Positions 11,385 through 24,679 of a DNA stretch of 64,000 nucleotides are shown here, one piece after another (the stretch's first letter is position 1; each line of letters opens with the position of its first letter). The notes below the pieces were generated by a model that was given only the letters and a program-made list of their open reading frames with translations, was not told the origin of the DNA and searched no databases. The stretch comes from Siphonodentalium dalli (Eukaryota; Mollusca; Scaphopoda; Gadilida; Siphonodentaliidae), in contig CP136065.1 of NCBI GenBank assembly GCA_032622095.1, positions 54,121,949 through 54,185,948 of the forward strand, given 5' to 3'. Both the position numbers and the translations under genes were made by a program.

Positions 11385-11904
11385 TTATAGACGGTGTGGA
11401 ATCACGTGGTTTCGAGGTTGGTGGGTACCACGCATTCAAAATGGCCGAGGCGAGTGCAAACGCACAAAAACATAATATATGAGGAACTGACCCAAAACAT
11501 AGCATTTTGACTGTTACGTGAGCATATGCTAGTTTATTTTTATAACAAGTTGATTTGTTCGGAAATACTCAGTAGTTTTCTATAACATTCTGACCAAAGC
11601 TACCAGTCGAAGGTTCGTGAAACAAACGAGTACATACATCTATAGGAGAATTCTTCGACTGACAATTTTTGTCAGAATGTTAGAGCAAACAACTGTGAGT
11701 TTAATTGAACCCAAATGAGGCATCAGCTTGTTTGAAAAATAATATAACATATGCTGGTATAGCTGCCTAGAAACTATGTAATATATGATTATCCTAGTTC
11801 ATTACCCTTTCCCTCGTTGCTGGTCGCGTTTTCAATCGCCTCTGCCATTTTGAATGCGTGATGCTCATCAATTCGAAACCACGTGATTCCCCACCGTGTT
11901 ATAG
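11385..11904. mobile_element. Inverted-repeat element, 520 bp, 7-bp TSD
   Basis: Direct repeat AGTTGTC at 11378-11384 and 11905-11911. The TIRs pair through GGAATCACGTGGTTTCGA and CACGCATTCAAAATGGC over about 70 bp. Superfamily uncertain (7-8-bp TSD, hAT-like?). Confidence 0.75.
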
Positions 11905-11911
11905 AGTTGTC

Positions 11912-13300
11912 ACACTCTGGGCGGTGGAAGCACTGAAAGGTAACTGGGAGAAAAGGGGGGTAACTGTCAAGGCACTTTTCCCTATCGTAAATTATGATTT
12001 TGCACTGCATGGCGTCAGTCTATGACAAGGGATTGGTGCCCCCTGTATGCCCCCATTGCTATAACCGCACCCGGTCACACTATATCCGACATGGTAAAAC
12101 TTGAAATGACCCGACTTTATATACAGCAATACGATTTTTATATTTCCGATCAGATAATTTCCTGCTAGAACAATGATGATATAACAATAGTTTACTCGAG
12201 TGAAGGTCTACTTATGTGCATGGATATGAGCGAGAAAGTGAGTTAAAACTATAGGATTGTGAAAAAGCGTTGACGCTATCTATCGTGGGGTCTCGATACA
12301 AACTTAATCCGGGAAACGCTAACCGGATAATCGGTTAGCTAAATTATTGACAGCGTGTGTGTGATAAAGGCTTTAGACATAACAGATAACATGAAGTAGC
12401 GATGCATTGTCAGCACTGTGTCTTCCTCTGGCCAACTCAAACGCCCCAAGCACAAACCGCCCCAACTGCACCATCGGTGTATGTATGGTGCAAGTAAAAC
12501 TACAAGTGATACTTAGAAGCATCTATAGATGGGGAATATTTTGGTTGCAAGATTTCGATTTTACACCAGAATTCTACTATTACTATTAGTAATGTTACAC
12601 GGCATGAAATAATGAGGTCGAACTTAAATGCATACCCTCATCCATTATGTAACCGAGCGAGGGTTAACTGTTATCGGTATGGGTTGTGTTGTTCATGTCC
12701 TGACGACACGTTTAGAAACGCACGATTGTTGTGTTTTGGTGGCCATTAGCAAATTCTCATGTCGACTGTCTATTTATTCAATCCGATATCATCCCCCACC
12801 AAATGGCTCGCATACACATTTCGCACGCATATTGCAAGCAGAGAAGTGGTCGTATTTATTCAAGAAATTTAGAACAATGAATCACGGGTGCCAGCTCAAT
12901 GCATCTTGGAACCAGGTATAGTGATAACAACGATGCACGTGCAATACAAACATACACGCCATATGGTCGGATTTACGCAGAAGACCCCAATTCATGCTTT
13001 TTTGTGGGGCACTGTCAGCCAGCTGTGGTGATATATCAAATGATATGGTTTAATAGAAGCTGAACACAGCGGAGTTATATAGAGCAATTCATTGGCCATA
13101 TCTGCGAATGAGTTCCTATATATTATTCACCGGTCTCACCCACGTTAAGGTGTTGGCTTCAATCGAATCCATGGTTCCGTTAACTTTCCACCGGCTTGGA
13201 CCACAGTCGCTTGGTATTGTTAAAAAGAAGCACAATGTGGGTCAATGGATGTAAACTTGGTATGGTCCTACACTGGACAACCTATATCCAGCCTCGTTAG
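11912..13300. other. No gene recognised
   Basis: Short frames only. A small inverted repeat around AACCGGATAATCGGTT (12319-12335) is the only structure noted. Confidence 0.4.
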
Positions 13301-13319
13301 CCATGTCTGTATATAATAA

Positions 13320-13545
13320 ATAATCATTGATAATAAGTTCAACAAACGACCATATGTCGTTTGATGAACTTCTCATCTGAACATTTCTCACCGAAATATA
13401 TTAATCCTTCTGCAATTGTATTAACATCTCGTCTGTCTGCACATGTCGTCTACTTTTATTACCCTACGTCCCTCCAAATGAATAATAGGCATTCCAATGT
13501 ATACTTGTATAACTGATGGGAGATTCCCTTAGTATATATAGAAAT
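13320..13545 (+). repeat. Dispersed repeat family R1, copy 2
   Basis: Shares AATAAGTTCAACAAA(C/T)GA, AATCCTTCTGCA, CCAAATGAATAATAG and GGGAGA-TCC blocks in order with 57715-57930. About 220 bp, diverged; class unknown. Confidence 0.6.
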
Positions 13546-14540
13546 GATTAGATTATCAGAAAGTGCTCTTCAAGCTTGTGATTCCCCCACCCCTGGTCGA
13601 TCTCACACATACAGACTGGAACATTCGCAAAATCGGCAAGTAAATATAAGAATATTTGTTTTTTATGTTTTGATACCCTCCCGTCCCCTGGCCGCACGAA
13701 TGATAATTAGCACATGGGAAACATTGCTATCTCATATACGTGTGTCTTTATATATGTTTCAGGAATGACTACCCCAGAAAGTTCCTCATAATTTGTTGTC
13801 AATTCTCTTCAATATGACAGCGGGTCTCCAAAGAGTTACATACAGAAACTCGTGTTTCTTATTTATCGTCTATTTTATTAATATCTCCACCCGCCATGAG
13901 AACTCCACACTGTATCAATTTTTGCTCAACTTGACGAAGTCAACTTAGAGCTATTGCCATAGGTTGTCGTCCGTCCGTCGGGAAGTGCGTGCGCCCTTTC
14001 GTCACAAATTGTCTGCAGTACGCCATGCAGGGCCAAACCCCTCATCCGACAGTCAACACACTTCATATGGATCTTCCGGGTGACCACCACATGGCAGCCA
14101 TCGATAGTATTCCTGAAATGTACAGGCATGTTTAGGATCACATATGTATTAAATTTTAAATATTTTCGATGAGAAATATGACTCCGGCAGCCATCTTAAA
14201 ATGTACAACCTAATCGGCGACCTATACACGACTTTCGTGGGAATTATCCCGCATTGCCCATGTGGAGTGTGGTGCTACATTGAATCCGCTGATCACTACG
14301 TCTTATATATTGTCCTCAAGTTAAGTTATTAATTCAACTTCCTGGTGGTTAAATTTGCACCCGAACAATTCTACTTGGAGACATTGGACTTTCAAATTCA
14401 CAGAACATACTGATCTTCGATGCGTTGCAAAAGTAACATTTTGGATTTCACATTTGAATTCATCGGCATGCCCTACAGCCAACAATTTCCATCCAATTGA
14501 TCTCAAACTTCGGTTTGATCTATATGTTATTACTTAACAT
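13546..14540. other. No gene recognised
   Basis: Only short overlapping frames on both strands; none looks like a protein family. Confidence 0.4.
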
Positions 14541-14640
14541 TTCAACTTTCCACATTCCTTATTGCTTCACGCACTGTATTAATGTATGACATTCCCCCGT
14601 CTGCATGTTGAGCTACAATGTCATTGCCACTTTCATTGTA
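14541..14640 (+). repeat. Solo 3' tail of the 43-47 kb tandem-core family
   Basis: Matches 47270-47365: CAACTTTCCACATTCCT, then GTTGAGCTACA and TGTCATTG(C/A)CACTTTCAT in the same order. No core monomer or microsatellite precedes it. Confidence 0.6.
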
Positions 14641-15524
14641 CGCCTTATTCGAATCGCTTTATGTCACGCACTGGAGATCTATAGGATAGCAATTCCACAC
14701 AGCTTATATATTAAGTATTATTAATGTCACGTCCGATACATTAAACATGCATGGTAATCATAATCATGTAATGTGTGGGTCATAAATCCATAAAAGTCCA
14801 TTTTAATAGCAGCTCTTCCCGAACGAAGATAAATCGCCCACCTGCATTCATGGCTGTGTCACCCACATATGTTTTTTTTTTCAATATGGAAGATGATTTC
14901 GTCGAGGGCTCAGCGCAAAGGTATACACTGGTGTACCTAAATACTCCATGAATCTCGTACCCACGGTCAAGAATCACGTGGTCTCAAGTTTATATTTGTC
15001 ACAAGGTGATATCATCTGGGCAGAGTTAATTATTCCGAGACGTGTGTGGTGCCAAACATATCACCATATATACGACATTATGCATAGATACAACGAATTA
15101 CCACCTGGTCATAATATACAACAAAACCATAGTCAGAAATGGTAACGCCCTCAAGATCATATTATTAGGGATATATGAAATATATTGAAGCGTTAATGTG
15201 GTGAAAAATCTGTATATAAGTAACGCCAATGTAGTTGATTATATGTGATATATTGTGTATGCTGTGCACTTGGTGAGAAAGGATGTCAAAACATTTTTTT
15301 AATCGGACGTGCCAAACTAAAGTTTAATTTCAAATATTTAAACACCAAAGTATGATATGTGTTCACAAAGGGCGCATAAGTTCCAATTGGTTGAAATGTT
15401 CATCGCCAAACATGCAACGGCCATTGCGTTAATACACCAATAACCACACATCCATTGTTCAACACTTTCGAAAGTATATGTCCCTCGGCTCTTCGAATAT
15501 TTACTAGACCGCAAAATATTCCGG
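14641..15524. other. No gene recognised
   Basis: Contains GTGGTCTCAAGTTTATATTTGTCACA-type words near 14978 that recur inside the 16.55-kb MITE; otherwise nothing. Confidence 0.35.
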
Positions 15525-15675
15525 CTGGTGAAAAAATAACAGATTGCAAAAATCGATATCTGATAATTCTGAGCTTTGATGGGTGGGTTCCTCAGCACGA
15601 ATACAATATGTTTTACCCCCGAAGCCAAAGAAATAGTAATTTAGGAGCGTTATTTCGGATTATGTATCTTTAATG
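15525..15675 (+). mobile_element. TTAA family B element, 3' fragment
   Basis: Matches the last 150 bp of 55329-55764 (GGTGGGTTCCTC, then TTTTACCC and GGATTATG), ending ATCTTTAA. The 5' part is degraded or missing. Confidence 0.55.
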
Positions 15676-16550
15676 GGCTTTTTCATGTGTGCATTATTCT
15701 GTGGGAAGCTAGGGGTTAGCTAGCTATAGCGGAGTAGTGTCACAGGTGTTCATACTTTTCACTAACAAACGTTTGCGGCAATCGCAAACATCAAAAGTTG
15801 GCTAACCAGATGTGTCAGCTTATGGAAATTTGTTTGCGAAACAAGAATATCAATGACTTTCTAAATGTCAAAATTGTTAATGATTTGAATGAGTTTTTGT
15901 TATTAAATTAATTGTAGTTTGTATACGGAGCTAATGCCTGTGGAGTTTATGAGTTGAATGGAGAAATCATATCACGCATATACGAAGAATATACATTTAA
16001 TTAATCGGAATGGTCGACCGCGTAATTCGGTTATGGTTTGTGTGTATATATATATATGCAACAGTGATTGTCTTTTTTGTTTGTGCTCGATTACTACACG
16101 GAGAGCTCGATGTTTAGACTGAAGAATGTCAACGTCCCATTTCAAGCATCGACATACTATAATATTTCACATCAATTTGGGAACACGCACCAATGGAAGC
16201 TGAACAACATTGTACAGTATCATATACTCTGGTAAAAAGGATATGACTAATTGTTTCACACGAAAAGCGGTCGAATGAATACTTTATTGCATTAGCTATA
16301 CCATTTATATAAGGTAGAACATACATACACAATATTTACAATGGTTGTGGGTGGCCGGTCTACATTTTACACAAAATGTAACGTACATATATAATTATGA
16401 TGCAATATAATACGGCCTATAATATAGGATGTCTTCAATTTGTGTCATTGTGAACTGAGCTGGATTCAACTAAAGAGATTATGTCGCACGGTGTCCTCGA
16501 GATCCCTGTTGAAATACACGACATAGTGGGCTAGCTCATTATTCTACACG
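15676..16550. other. No gene recognised
   Basis: AT-rich, a short (TA)n run near 16048; no supported feature. Confidence 0.4.
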
Positions 16551-16552
16551 TA

Positions 16553-16858
16553 CAGTAATGCCCAAAGTAATTGACCACTTAACCACAGCAGAATTATGGG
16601 TATTTTTTCAGGATTTAGTCGGAAATATGGCTTGTTGCCATTCATCGGAAAGCTCTCGAATCACATGGTCTCAAGTTTGTATTTTGTCACATGAGACCAT
16701 GTGTTATTGTCAAATGTTTTTCCTTTGTTGTGTAAACAAAAGCAAAAAACGGCGAGAGCTTTCCGATGAATGGCAACAAGCCATATTTCCGACTAAATCC
16801 TGAAAAATTACCCATAATTCTGCTGTGGTTAAGTGGTCAATTACTTTGGGCATTACTG
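16553..16858. mobile_element. Tc1/mariner-type MITE (CAGTAATGCCC), with captured insert
   Basis: TA at 16551-16552 and 16859-16860, TIR CAGTAATGCCC, and long arms pairing through CCACAGCAGAATTATGGGTA and CATTCATCGGAAAGCTCTCG. The loop (about 16657-16752) is not palindromic and includes TGTTGTGTAAACAAAAGC, identical to the interior of repeat R2. Confidence 0.85.
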
Positions 16859-17048
16859 TAGATGGAATTTTCCTGCGATGTATTATATGTCGACGTTTGA
16901 AGTGGAATGATGACATTCTCCAATCCAAAAACCTCACAATATTTTCTTTGTATCGGTTATACTGTCCCTCTGGTCACAACTTCACATGCTCATTTCCCAT
17001 GAAATCACCCCTGGTCAAGTTAATTTGCTAACTGATGCTGATGCGGTA

Positions 17049-17551
17049 ATCGTTTATGGTCACAGATGCAATTTGGGAGGGAGTGCATTGTGCTGTTCCA
17101 ATAGAATGGCAAGATCCGTTCTGTGTCAATATTCGAACCCATGTTCGGATGTCCCCGTATAGTATATATAGCCGATGTGGTTAAGGTGTGGATACGTTCA
17201 TCCAATTCTTGACTAGACGATGTTGGCACGGACAAGAACCCCGACATGGACGAAAATCGGTACCGATTTTCAAGTTTCGTCTGAGTTGAGGGACATCTAA
17301 ATATGACATTCCGATCGATAAATTTGTATACGCTAGCTCACTGAATTACGCACACAATTAAGAAGCAATGCATGAACGCTCACACTGAGTTCGTGCCTCC
17401 ATAACTCGGATATATATATACGCCAATAACCGTATAATAATCGTATGCATGTGTATGGTCACTGATGCAATTTCGGAGGAAGTGCATTGTGCTGTTCCAA
17501 TATAATGACAGATCCGTTCTGTGTCAATATTCGAACCCATGTTCAGACCGA
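17049..17551 (+). repeat. Local direct repeat, about 105 bp x 2
   Basis: 17049-17150 and 17445-17551 share GTGCATTGTGCTGTTCCAAT and GATCCGTTCTGTGTCAATAT with a few differences. Separated by about 295 bp of unrelated sequence. Confidence 0.75.
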
Positions 17552-17769
17552 TACACGCTTCCCAACTCTCAGTGAAAGGAAGCCCATTTTAAATGATGTC
17601 GCCGTATAGTCAAATCGCTGGGATCAGCAAATCGCCGCGAAAATGACAGATTTAGAAAAACTATAACTATATGTACAATTTCTTGACAGTATAATTTTGC
17701 TTAATCAGAATCATAGCAATTTAGCAGAACCCACGAGCATCATAACATGTTAGCAGGACCAGTTACAGA

Positions 17770-18280
17770 TACGGGCGGCGTTGGCTGTGGGTATGCTGTT
17801 AAAATATTCACCTCCGTCAAAAACCGCCATAAACAGAAAGAATAGTAAAATATAGACAGACCAATCAGAAATATGACATAAACAGTGTTATTGTCAAATG
17901 TTTTTCCTTTGTTGTGTAAACAAAAGCAAAAAACGTTACAGAACCTGGCTTTTGTTTAGATCCGGATATGGTAAACATAAAGAGCGTTATTTGTTACTGT
18001 TTTCCTGATATGGAAATAATAAAGAGCGTTTATATCATTCGTGTATGATTAACCAATAGAATTGAGATGTGCTATGTAAACAGAAGCAAAACTTCTGTAA
18101 CACGAGCAGGCTCTTGTTTATGTACACCATCGTACGTCTTAACGACAATATACTATATATTTACGCGCTGATTATGTTTGGCATATGAACAAAACTCTTT
18201 ATATTTTAATATTTCTTCTGTTGATGGCAATTTGAACAAATATCAATATTTCTGCAACGAACGCCGATCGTGCCTTTAAC
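17770..18280 (+). repeat. Dispersed repeat family R2, copy 2
   Basis: Second copy of 8817-9333, same orientation, a few per cent diverged with small indels; ends at the same GCCTTTAA point. No coding frame. Confidence 0.75.
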
Positions 18281-18880
18281 CGTGCAATGGTGGAAATGTG
18301 CCATATAGATTTTTGCGCCAATCGAAGCATGTAAATTAGGCAAAAAATTGTTTGGTTATGGAAACTCAACGCCAATTATCCATTTACCAACAGTTCGTAC
18401 TCGTACCAAGTTCGGAGTTAATTCTTCACAAACTCTCATGGTGGGAACCGCGTCGTACGACCGGCCAATCTGTTGTATAACACTAATTAACTGTATGTAA
18501 CAGCCTGGTACAAGATTGATTTTCCGTTCCGACTTTTATAATTGCCAAGTAGGTTGTCCTTTCTGTTTATATGCGGTTTCGCTGAGACACCATACACACG
18601 ATTGTTTGGATAAATAGAATCTAATGAAAAGCGGTTGCAAATGTACAGTAAATTAGCATTGCTATTTATGCGGTTACGCACAGGGCGTGTGAATAAGAGT
18701 GAAAGGAATCGTGGGACCCTCTAGCGCACCACATTATTAACCACACTGCATCTGAAATGCATCAACACGTGTACATATATTTGTATTATACGTTCACTTG
18801 ACTTGCACCATCATGTAAGCAGTGCATAGTTATACATCTACAGTAACACATCATCGATGGCCTTCTAAAATGTCGTAACT
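18281..18880. other. No gene recognised
   Basis: No repeat or credible coding frame identified. Confidence 0.4.
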
Positions 18881-19230
18881 GCCATTTTGGCGCGAAACTT
18901 GCATTTTCGGAATCTACGGGGTCAATTACATAAGTTCATAACATTGTCAATATTTCAAGTATAAATGACATTTATCGCTGTTTTTTTTCATGGAAGTTCT
19001 AAAATGTCGTATCTGCTATATATATAAATGCCATTTTCGCTGTTTCTTAGGGAAATTAGTTCTAAAATGCCGTATCGTTAATTCTAAAATGTCATAATTT
19101 ATATTTTCGAAACGTTTCCTGGTAGGATAATTCTGATTGGATTATTAGACTAGCCAGAGAGCGTATCCTCATTATCCTGAGTGACAGAGACCGTGAGACC
19201 AACGAATCCGCGAAAATCGGCAAAACTAAA
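18881..19230 (+). repeat. Irregular repeats of TTCTAAAATGTCGTA
   Basis: The word (T)TCTAAAATG(T/C)CGTA(A/T) occurs at about 18885, 19000, 19062 and 19082, and a weaker form near 19227, often followed by CTG and CCATTTT. Looks like a decayed minisatellite. Confidence 0.45.
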
Positions 19231-19349
19231 ATGTTGTATCTCAGTATAATCTCACATATTTCTATTTTTCAGTCTGAAGTGTGGTAATAATCATTAAATT
19301 ACGTTTTCTTATCAACTAGAAAATAATTGAAAAGGTAGTTGACCAAAAT

Positions 19350-20168
19350 GTCCCCCGACGAAGGTGGCAGGTTTGAAGGATTTGGTTTTCAGATCCCTAT
19401 ACTACATACAAACTGTAGGAGGAATTGATTACACCAATATGATACAAAAGCATATTCACAAAATATGTTGCACATCTTCAATAACTCTAAAATATAAACC
19501 AAACATTTCTATGTCGAAAAAGGGCAATAACTCCGCCAAAATGACTCCGATTGAACTCAAAATCGCAGGTGCGCTGGTTCCCATGCTGGGTGACATCTGT
19601 GCCAAGTGTTAAAAAAATTGACTGGAAAATGACGGAATACAGGCTCGGACAAAAGATGCGTCACAGGATGTAAGATTCTAATGCGAAAAAGGGCAATAAC
19701 TCCGCCAAAATGACCCCGACTGAACTAAAAATCGCAGGTGCGCAGGTTCCCATGCTGTGCAAAGTTAAATCTTTTTTAAAAGAATTGACTTGAAAATTAC
19801 ATGCTCGGACACAAAAGATGGGTCCCAGGATGCACGATTCTATGTAAAAATGGCAAAATGGCCCCGACAGAATCAGAGTCTCAGTAAGGTGCGCATGTTC
19901 CAATGCTGATTGAGATCTGTGCCAAGAATTAACAATTAACTGAAAAGTTACGGAAATACAGGCTCGGACAAAAGATGCGTCCCAGGATGTACGATTCTAT
20001 GTCGAAAAATTGCAATAACTCCGCCAAAATGGGTCCGACCGAACTCAAAATCGCAGGTGCGCAGGTTCATATGCTGGTTGATATGTGTGCCAAGTTTAAG
20101 AAGACAGAATACAGGCTCGGACAGCAGTTCCTGGCGGAATGGACGGACGCACCGACGGACGAGGGGAC
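19350..20168 (-). mobile_element. Tandem-core element A ('pearl'-like)
   Basis: Reading the minus strand: the end GTCCCCTCGTCCGTCGG, a (CCGT)-type stretch (20139-20163), then about four monomers of about 150 bp marked by GGCAATAACTCCGCCAAAATG and CAGGTGCGC(A/T)GGTT, then the far end CGTCGGGGGAC at 19350. The far end is the same word that closes element F at 52.8 kb, although the cores differ. Non-coding. Confidence 0.7.
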
Positions 20169-21029
20169 AATAATGAAAGTGTATCTATTATAACAACTGT
20201 GATATAAAGTGTCGTTTTGTAAAGTTATTGGCAGATCCCAATTATAGTTCCAGAGATAAATAGTTGTTTGTGTCTCCTGAACAATTTGATTTTCCTGAGG
20301 TACGACAAATTAGGACTGATTGCTGTGATGACTGATACTTCAAATTTGATAACTGTCTTAGCAACATTGAATGTACTTTCTGGTGTCGCTTATTATATGT
20401 TTATTGTTACTTTGAGATATATTAATAATACTAGCTTGTTTCACCTGCTCATTTTACCGGTGTATGTGGTTAGTCACAGGTCCAACCGTTAGGGTTTTAC
20501 ATTATAGAACAATAAACAAAATTTGAATTTCCTTTAATTTTCCCAAGTATATACATGTACCCTCAATTAAATTTGGCAAATCATTTTGAAATTTGGCACA
20601 ATTTTTTTTATTAATTTGGCTAACATTTTGGCAAGAGAAAATTTTGGTCCAACGCCAACCCTGATTGGAAGCCGCGACGCTATTGATTAACATTGCCCCA
20701 TGTACAACAATGTGCGCCCACATAGATCAAATCCTGTTTACCACGTGGCGAAGAAGCCAAGGAGATATTTTTATCTCGCCTCTCGGTTTAATATATAGTT
20801 CCATGAATCACGGAAGGGGCGCCCACCAACGGAGGACATCAAGAGGGACAGCCAACTACTCCCTGTTTAGACTTAATTTATAGTCTTAAACGTGAATTTA
20901 TGGATATATTTTGATTTTATAATTAGCTGAATGCAGAGAGATTAAATATTCATGTAAAAAAAAATTAAGTTTGTTTCATCTAATTCTTCTTCAAATGCCT
21001 AATGTTTTGTTTCCATTAAAGAATACTCT
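20169..21029. other. No gene recognised
   Basis: AT-rich sequence with chance frames; the 20268-20492 frame is hydrophobic but has no family resemblance. Confidence 0.4.
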
Positions 21030-21143
21030 CACGTGTCTATTAATAGTGTCAGCACCATTGTTAATTTAATTACTTGGCATCGAAACAGAGTGAAATTGCC
21101 ATCACTATTATTAATTTTGGCCATCACGATTAATAGGCACCTG
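21030..21143. mobile_element. Short palindromic MITE (CAGGTGCCTAAT family), diverged
   Basis: Related to 29478-29642: arms with CTATTAATAGTG and ATTAATAGGCACCTG, and the shared middle GGCAT(T/C)GA-ACA-AGTGAAATT. Confidence 0.6.
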
Positions 21144-21230
21144 GGAGCAGCGCTGATATACGGGAGACTACTCAATGTTCAAGATTATCATGTCGCACTG
21201 GCTGGCGTTGGTGGTTACGCGAACATCTTT

Positions 21231-24200
21231 AGGTTACACTGGTGTAAATGTTTTCCATAGGCCTCGGTGCTAACGTTTTAGCGTATAGTGTTGGCAATAT
21301 AAATGATGGGTCCAAAATTTTCTTTAAATCTGAAAAATTGACATTTTGGGAAACTTTTTCCACAAAAAAATCATGTCTGTCTAGCAGGGAATTCGCCTTT
21401 AAATCTTATGTTTTCGTAACTAGTGTCAGAACCGCATAAAAAAATACAGTCATATTTTAGACCACACCAAAAAATTCAAACTTCACTACAAAGGGTTAAT
21501 TCCTGTGCCAATGGTTATTTTACCTATGGGAAATCATAGGGAAGAGGTGTGACGATTTTTTTATGTGAAAAGCACACAAGGCTATTGACCAATCAGGGCC
21601 CAGTGTCTATTTTATTCTCTCCTATATATTCCTCCCGCATCCGCCAGATGTCACTCGGAACCTTATTTACACCAGTGTAACCTAAAGCGATAGCCCGCTT
21701 TTTCGCGGAATAATTGTAACTCCCTACAATTCTTCAGAATTGCCCATCAATCGAAAAAATGTGTTCAAAAACAATATCACTTCTGTGGTTCTTTATTTAT
21801 CACACACAATTTAACCCCACCCCCTTTAACAAATTATTCATCAAAAAAGCACAATTTTCCACCACCAGTCATGTTCAGGCCCCATTTTCACTCAGGTTTA
21901 GGGGTCTGGTGTTGCAAACTTGGATCAGCTATGGAAGACTGTTCAATATTCTTTCCATGAGAGAACTTCTGGTGATGTGAGGTCATTGAGTCCAGATCTG
22001 ATCAGCTGAGCATCAAGCGCATGACTTTATCAGCACATTGAAGAATAAAATATGACATTTTCAGGTCTGCAAGGGTGATCCAAGATAACTGGATGTGGGT
22101 GTATATTGAATTAGTTGAATAAAGATATGCTCTCTTTGAATTGCTGGAGCATTTTCTTAAATGTGTCCAAGTTTTAGTGCTATTAACCTTCAAATGACCA
22201 TACCCACCAGTGGAAATGACACACTTTTATGATATATATCTGTATATCACTGGCTATAAAATCCAAAATACTTGTTAAATTAGGTTCTTATAACAATTGA
22301 TATATGTGTCGTTGACATGCCCATGTTATGGGTCATTTGCATTATCATGTGACTATTACCACCTTGAAATTTTTTGAAAATACCTTGAAAAATTGGCATT
22401 TTTTATGAAAAATCTTACTATTTTTTTGGCTGATGTAAGTGAAAGAAGGCATCAGCAGCAAGAATAGCCACATCAAGCATGAGATATTCATTGGACTAAA
22501 AGACCAGGCTCTGTAAAATGCATTAAAATGCTTTAAAGTGACTCCCAGGAATCAAAAATGATAAAAAGCTATTTTTTCCCTTTAGGTTACACTGGTGTAA
22601 ATGTTTTCCATAGGCCTCAGTGCTAACGTTTTAGCGTATAGTGTTGGCAATATAAATGATGGGTCCAAAATTTTCTTTAAATCTGAAAAATTGACATTTT
22701 GGGAAACTTTTTCCACAAAAAAATCATGTCTGTCTAGCAGGGAATTCGCCTTTAAATCTTATGTTTTCGTAACTAGTGTCAGAACCGCATAAAAAAATAC
22801 AGTCATATTTTAGACCACACCAAAAAATTCAAACTTCACTACAAAGGGTTAATTCCTGTGCCAATGGTTATTTTACCTATGGGAAATCATAGGGAAGAGG
22901 TGTGACGATTTTTTTTATGTGAAAAGCACACAAGGCTATTGACCAATCAGGGCCCAGTGTCTATTTTATTCTCTCCTATATATTCCTCCCGCATCCGCCA
23001 GATGTCACTCGGAACCTTATTTACACCAGTGTAACCTAAAGCGATAGCCTGCTTTTTCGCGGAATAATTGTAACTCCCTACAATTCTTCAGAATTGCCCA
23101 TCAATCGAAAAAATGTGTTCAAAAACAATATCACTTCTGTGGTTCTTTATTTATCACACACAATTTAACCCCACCCCCTTTAACAAATTATTCATCAAAA
23201 AAGCACAATTTTCCACCACCAGTCATGTTCAGGCCCCATTTTCACTCAGGTTTAGGGGTCTGGTGTTGCAAACTTGGATCAGCTATGGAAGACTGTTCAA
23301 TATTCTTTCCATGAGAGAACTTCTGGTGATGTGAGGTCATTGAGTCCAGATCTGATCAGCTGAGCATCAAGCGCATGACTTTATCAGCACATTGAAGAAT
23401 AAAATATGACATTTTCAGGTCTGCAAGGGTGATCCAAGATAACTGGATGTGGGTGTATATTGAATTAGTTGAATAAAGATATGCTCTCTTTGAATTGCTG
23501 GAGCATTTTCTTAAATGTGTCCAAGTTTTAGTGCTATTAACCTTCAAATGACCATACCCACCAGTGGAAATGACACACTTTTATGATATATATCTGTATA
23601 TCACTGGCTATAAAATCCAAAATACTTGTTAAATTAGGTTCTTATAACAATTGATATATGTGTCGTTGACATGCCCATGTTATGGGTCATTTGCATTATC
23701 ATGTGACTATTACCACCTTGAAATTTTTTGAAAATACCTTGAAAAATTGGCATTTTTTATGAAAAATCTTACTATTTTTTTGGCTGATGTAAGTGAAAGA
23801 AGGCATCAGCAGCAAGAATAGCCACATCAAGCATGAGATATTCATTGGACTGAAAGACCAGGCTCTGTAAAATGCATTAAAATGCTTTAAAGTGACTCCC
23901 AGGAATCAAAAATGATAAAAAGCTATTTTTTCCCTTTAGGTTACACTGGTGTAAATGTTTTCCATAGGCCTCAGTGCTAACGTTTTAGCGTATAGTGTTG
24001 GCAATATAAATGATGGGTCCAAAATTTTCTTTAAATCTGAAAAATTGACATTTTGGGAAACTTTTTCCACAAAAAAATCATGTCTGTCTAGCAGGGAATT
24101 CGCCTTTAAATCTTATGTTTTCGTAACTAGTGTCAGAACCGCATAAAAAAATACAGTCATATTTTAGACCACACCAAAAAATTCAAACTTCACTACAAAG

Positions 24201-24390
24201 GGTTAATTCCTGTGCCAATGGTTATTTTACCTATGGGAAATCATAGGGAAGAGGTGTGACGATTTTTTTATGTGAAAAGCACACAAGGCTATTGACCAAT
24301 CAGGGCCCAGTGTCTATTTTATTCTCTCCTATATATTCCTCCCGCATCCGCCAGATGTCACTCGGAACCTTATTTACACCAGTGTAACCT
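21231..24390 (+). repeat. Tandem amplification: 453-bp MITE x3 with 900-bp spacer x2
   Basis: Period about 1354 bp. MITE copies are 21231-21683, 22584-23037 and 23938-24390, each bounded by AGGTTACACTGGTGTAAA and its complement. Spacers 21684-22583 and 23038-23937 are almost identical. Copies differ by only a few single bases (for example CTCGGTGC versus CTCAGTGC) and one T indel, so amplification is recent. The short frames repeated within it are not genes. Confidence 0.95.
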
Positions 24391-24407
24391 ATAGTTAATT
24401 CCCACAG

Positions 24408-24474
24408 GGCATCGATCTATATTCAATATAGGTCGATGCACAGGGTCAGTGGGGGGGGGGGGGGGGGGGGGGGA
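24408..24474. repeat. Hairpin followed by poly-G run
   Basis: GCATCGATCTATATT pairs with AATATAGGTCGATGC (24408-24437), followed by over 20 consecutive G at about 24451-24473. The length of the G run is probably unreliable in the assembly. Confidence 0.7.
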
Positions 24475-24679
24475 CTCCAGGATACAATGTTAATTTTTCT
24501 TGTTTTGTTTTTATTTTTGGGACCCACCACCCCGGGAACGCAAGTTATTTCCTTTCCGATCTCCGACACCCACCCTTCCAACACAAGTTTTTTTCCAAGG
24601 GCAACTGGGGACCCATGAAAAATGGTGAAACTAGAAGGATAAGGCAGACAGAGGGTGTGAAATGTTTTAAACAACGGAT

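Noticed and set aside
21248-24146. Repeated frames (MFSIGL... and MCSKTI...)
   Set aside because: They fall in each copy of the 1354-bp tandem unit, partly inside the MITE; no start context or domain.
24451-24473. Poly-G run as a possible G-quadruplex regulatory site
   Set aside because: Uninterrupted homopolymer beside a decayed repeat; length is doubtful and nothing nearby to regulate.
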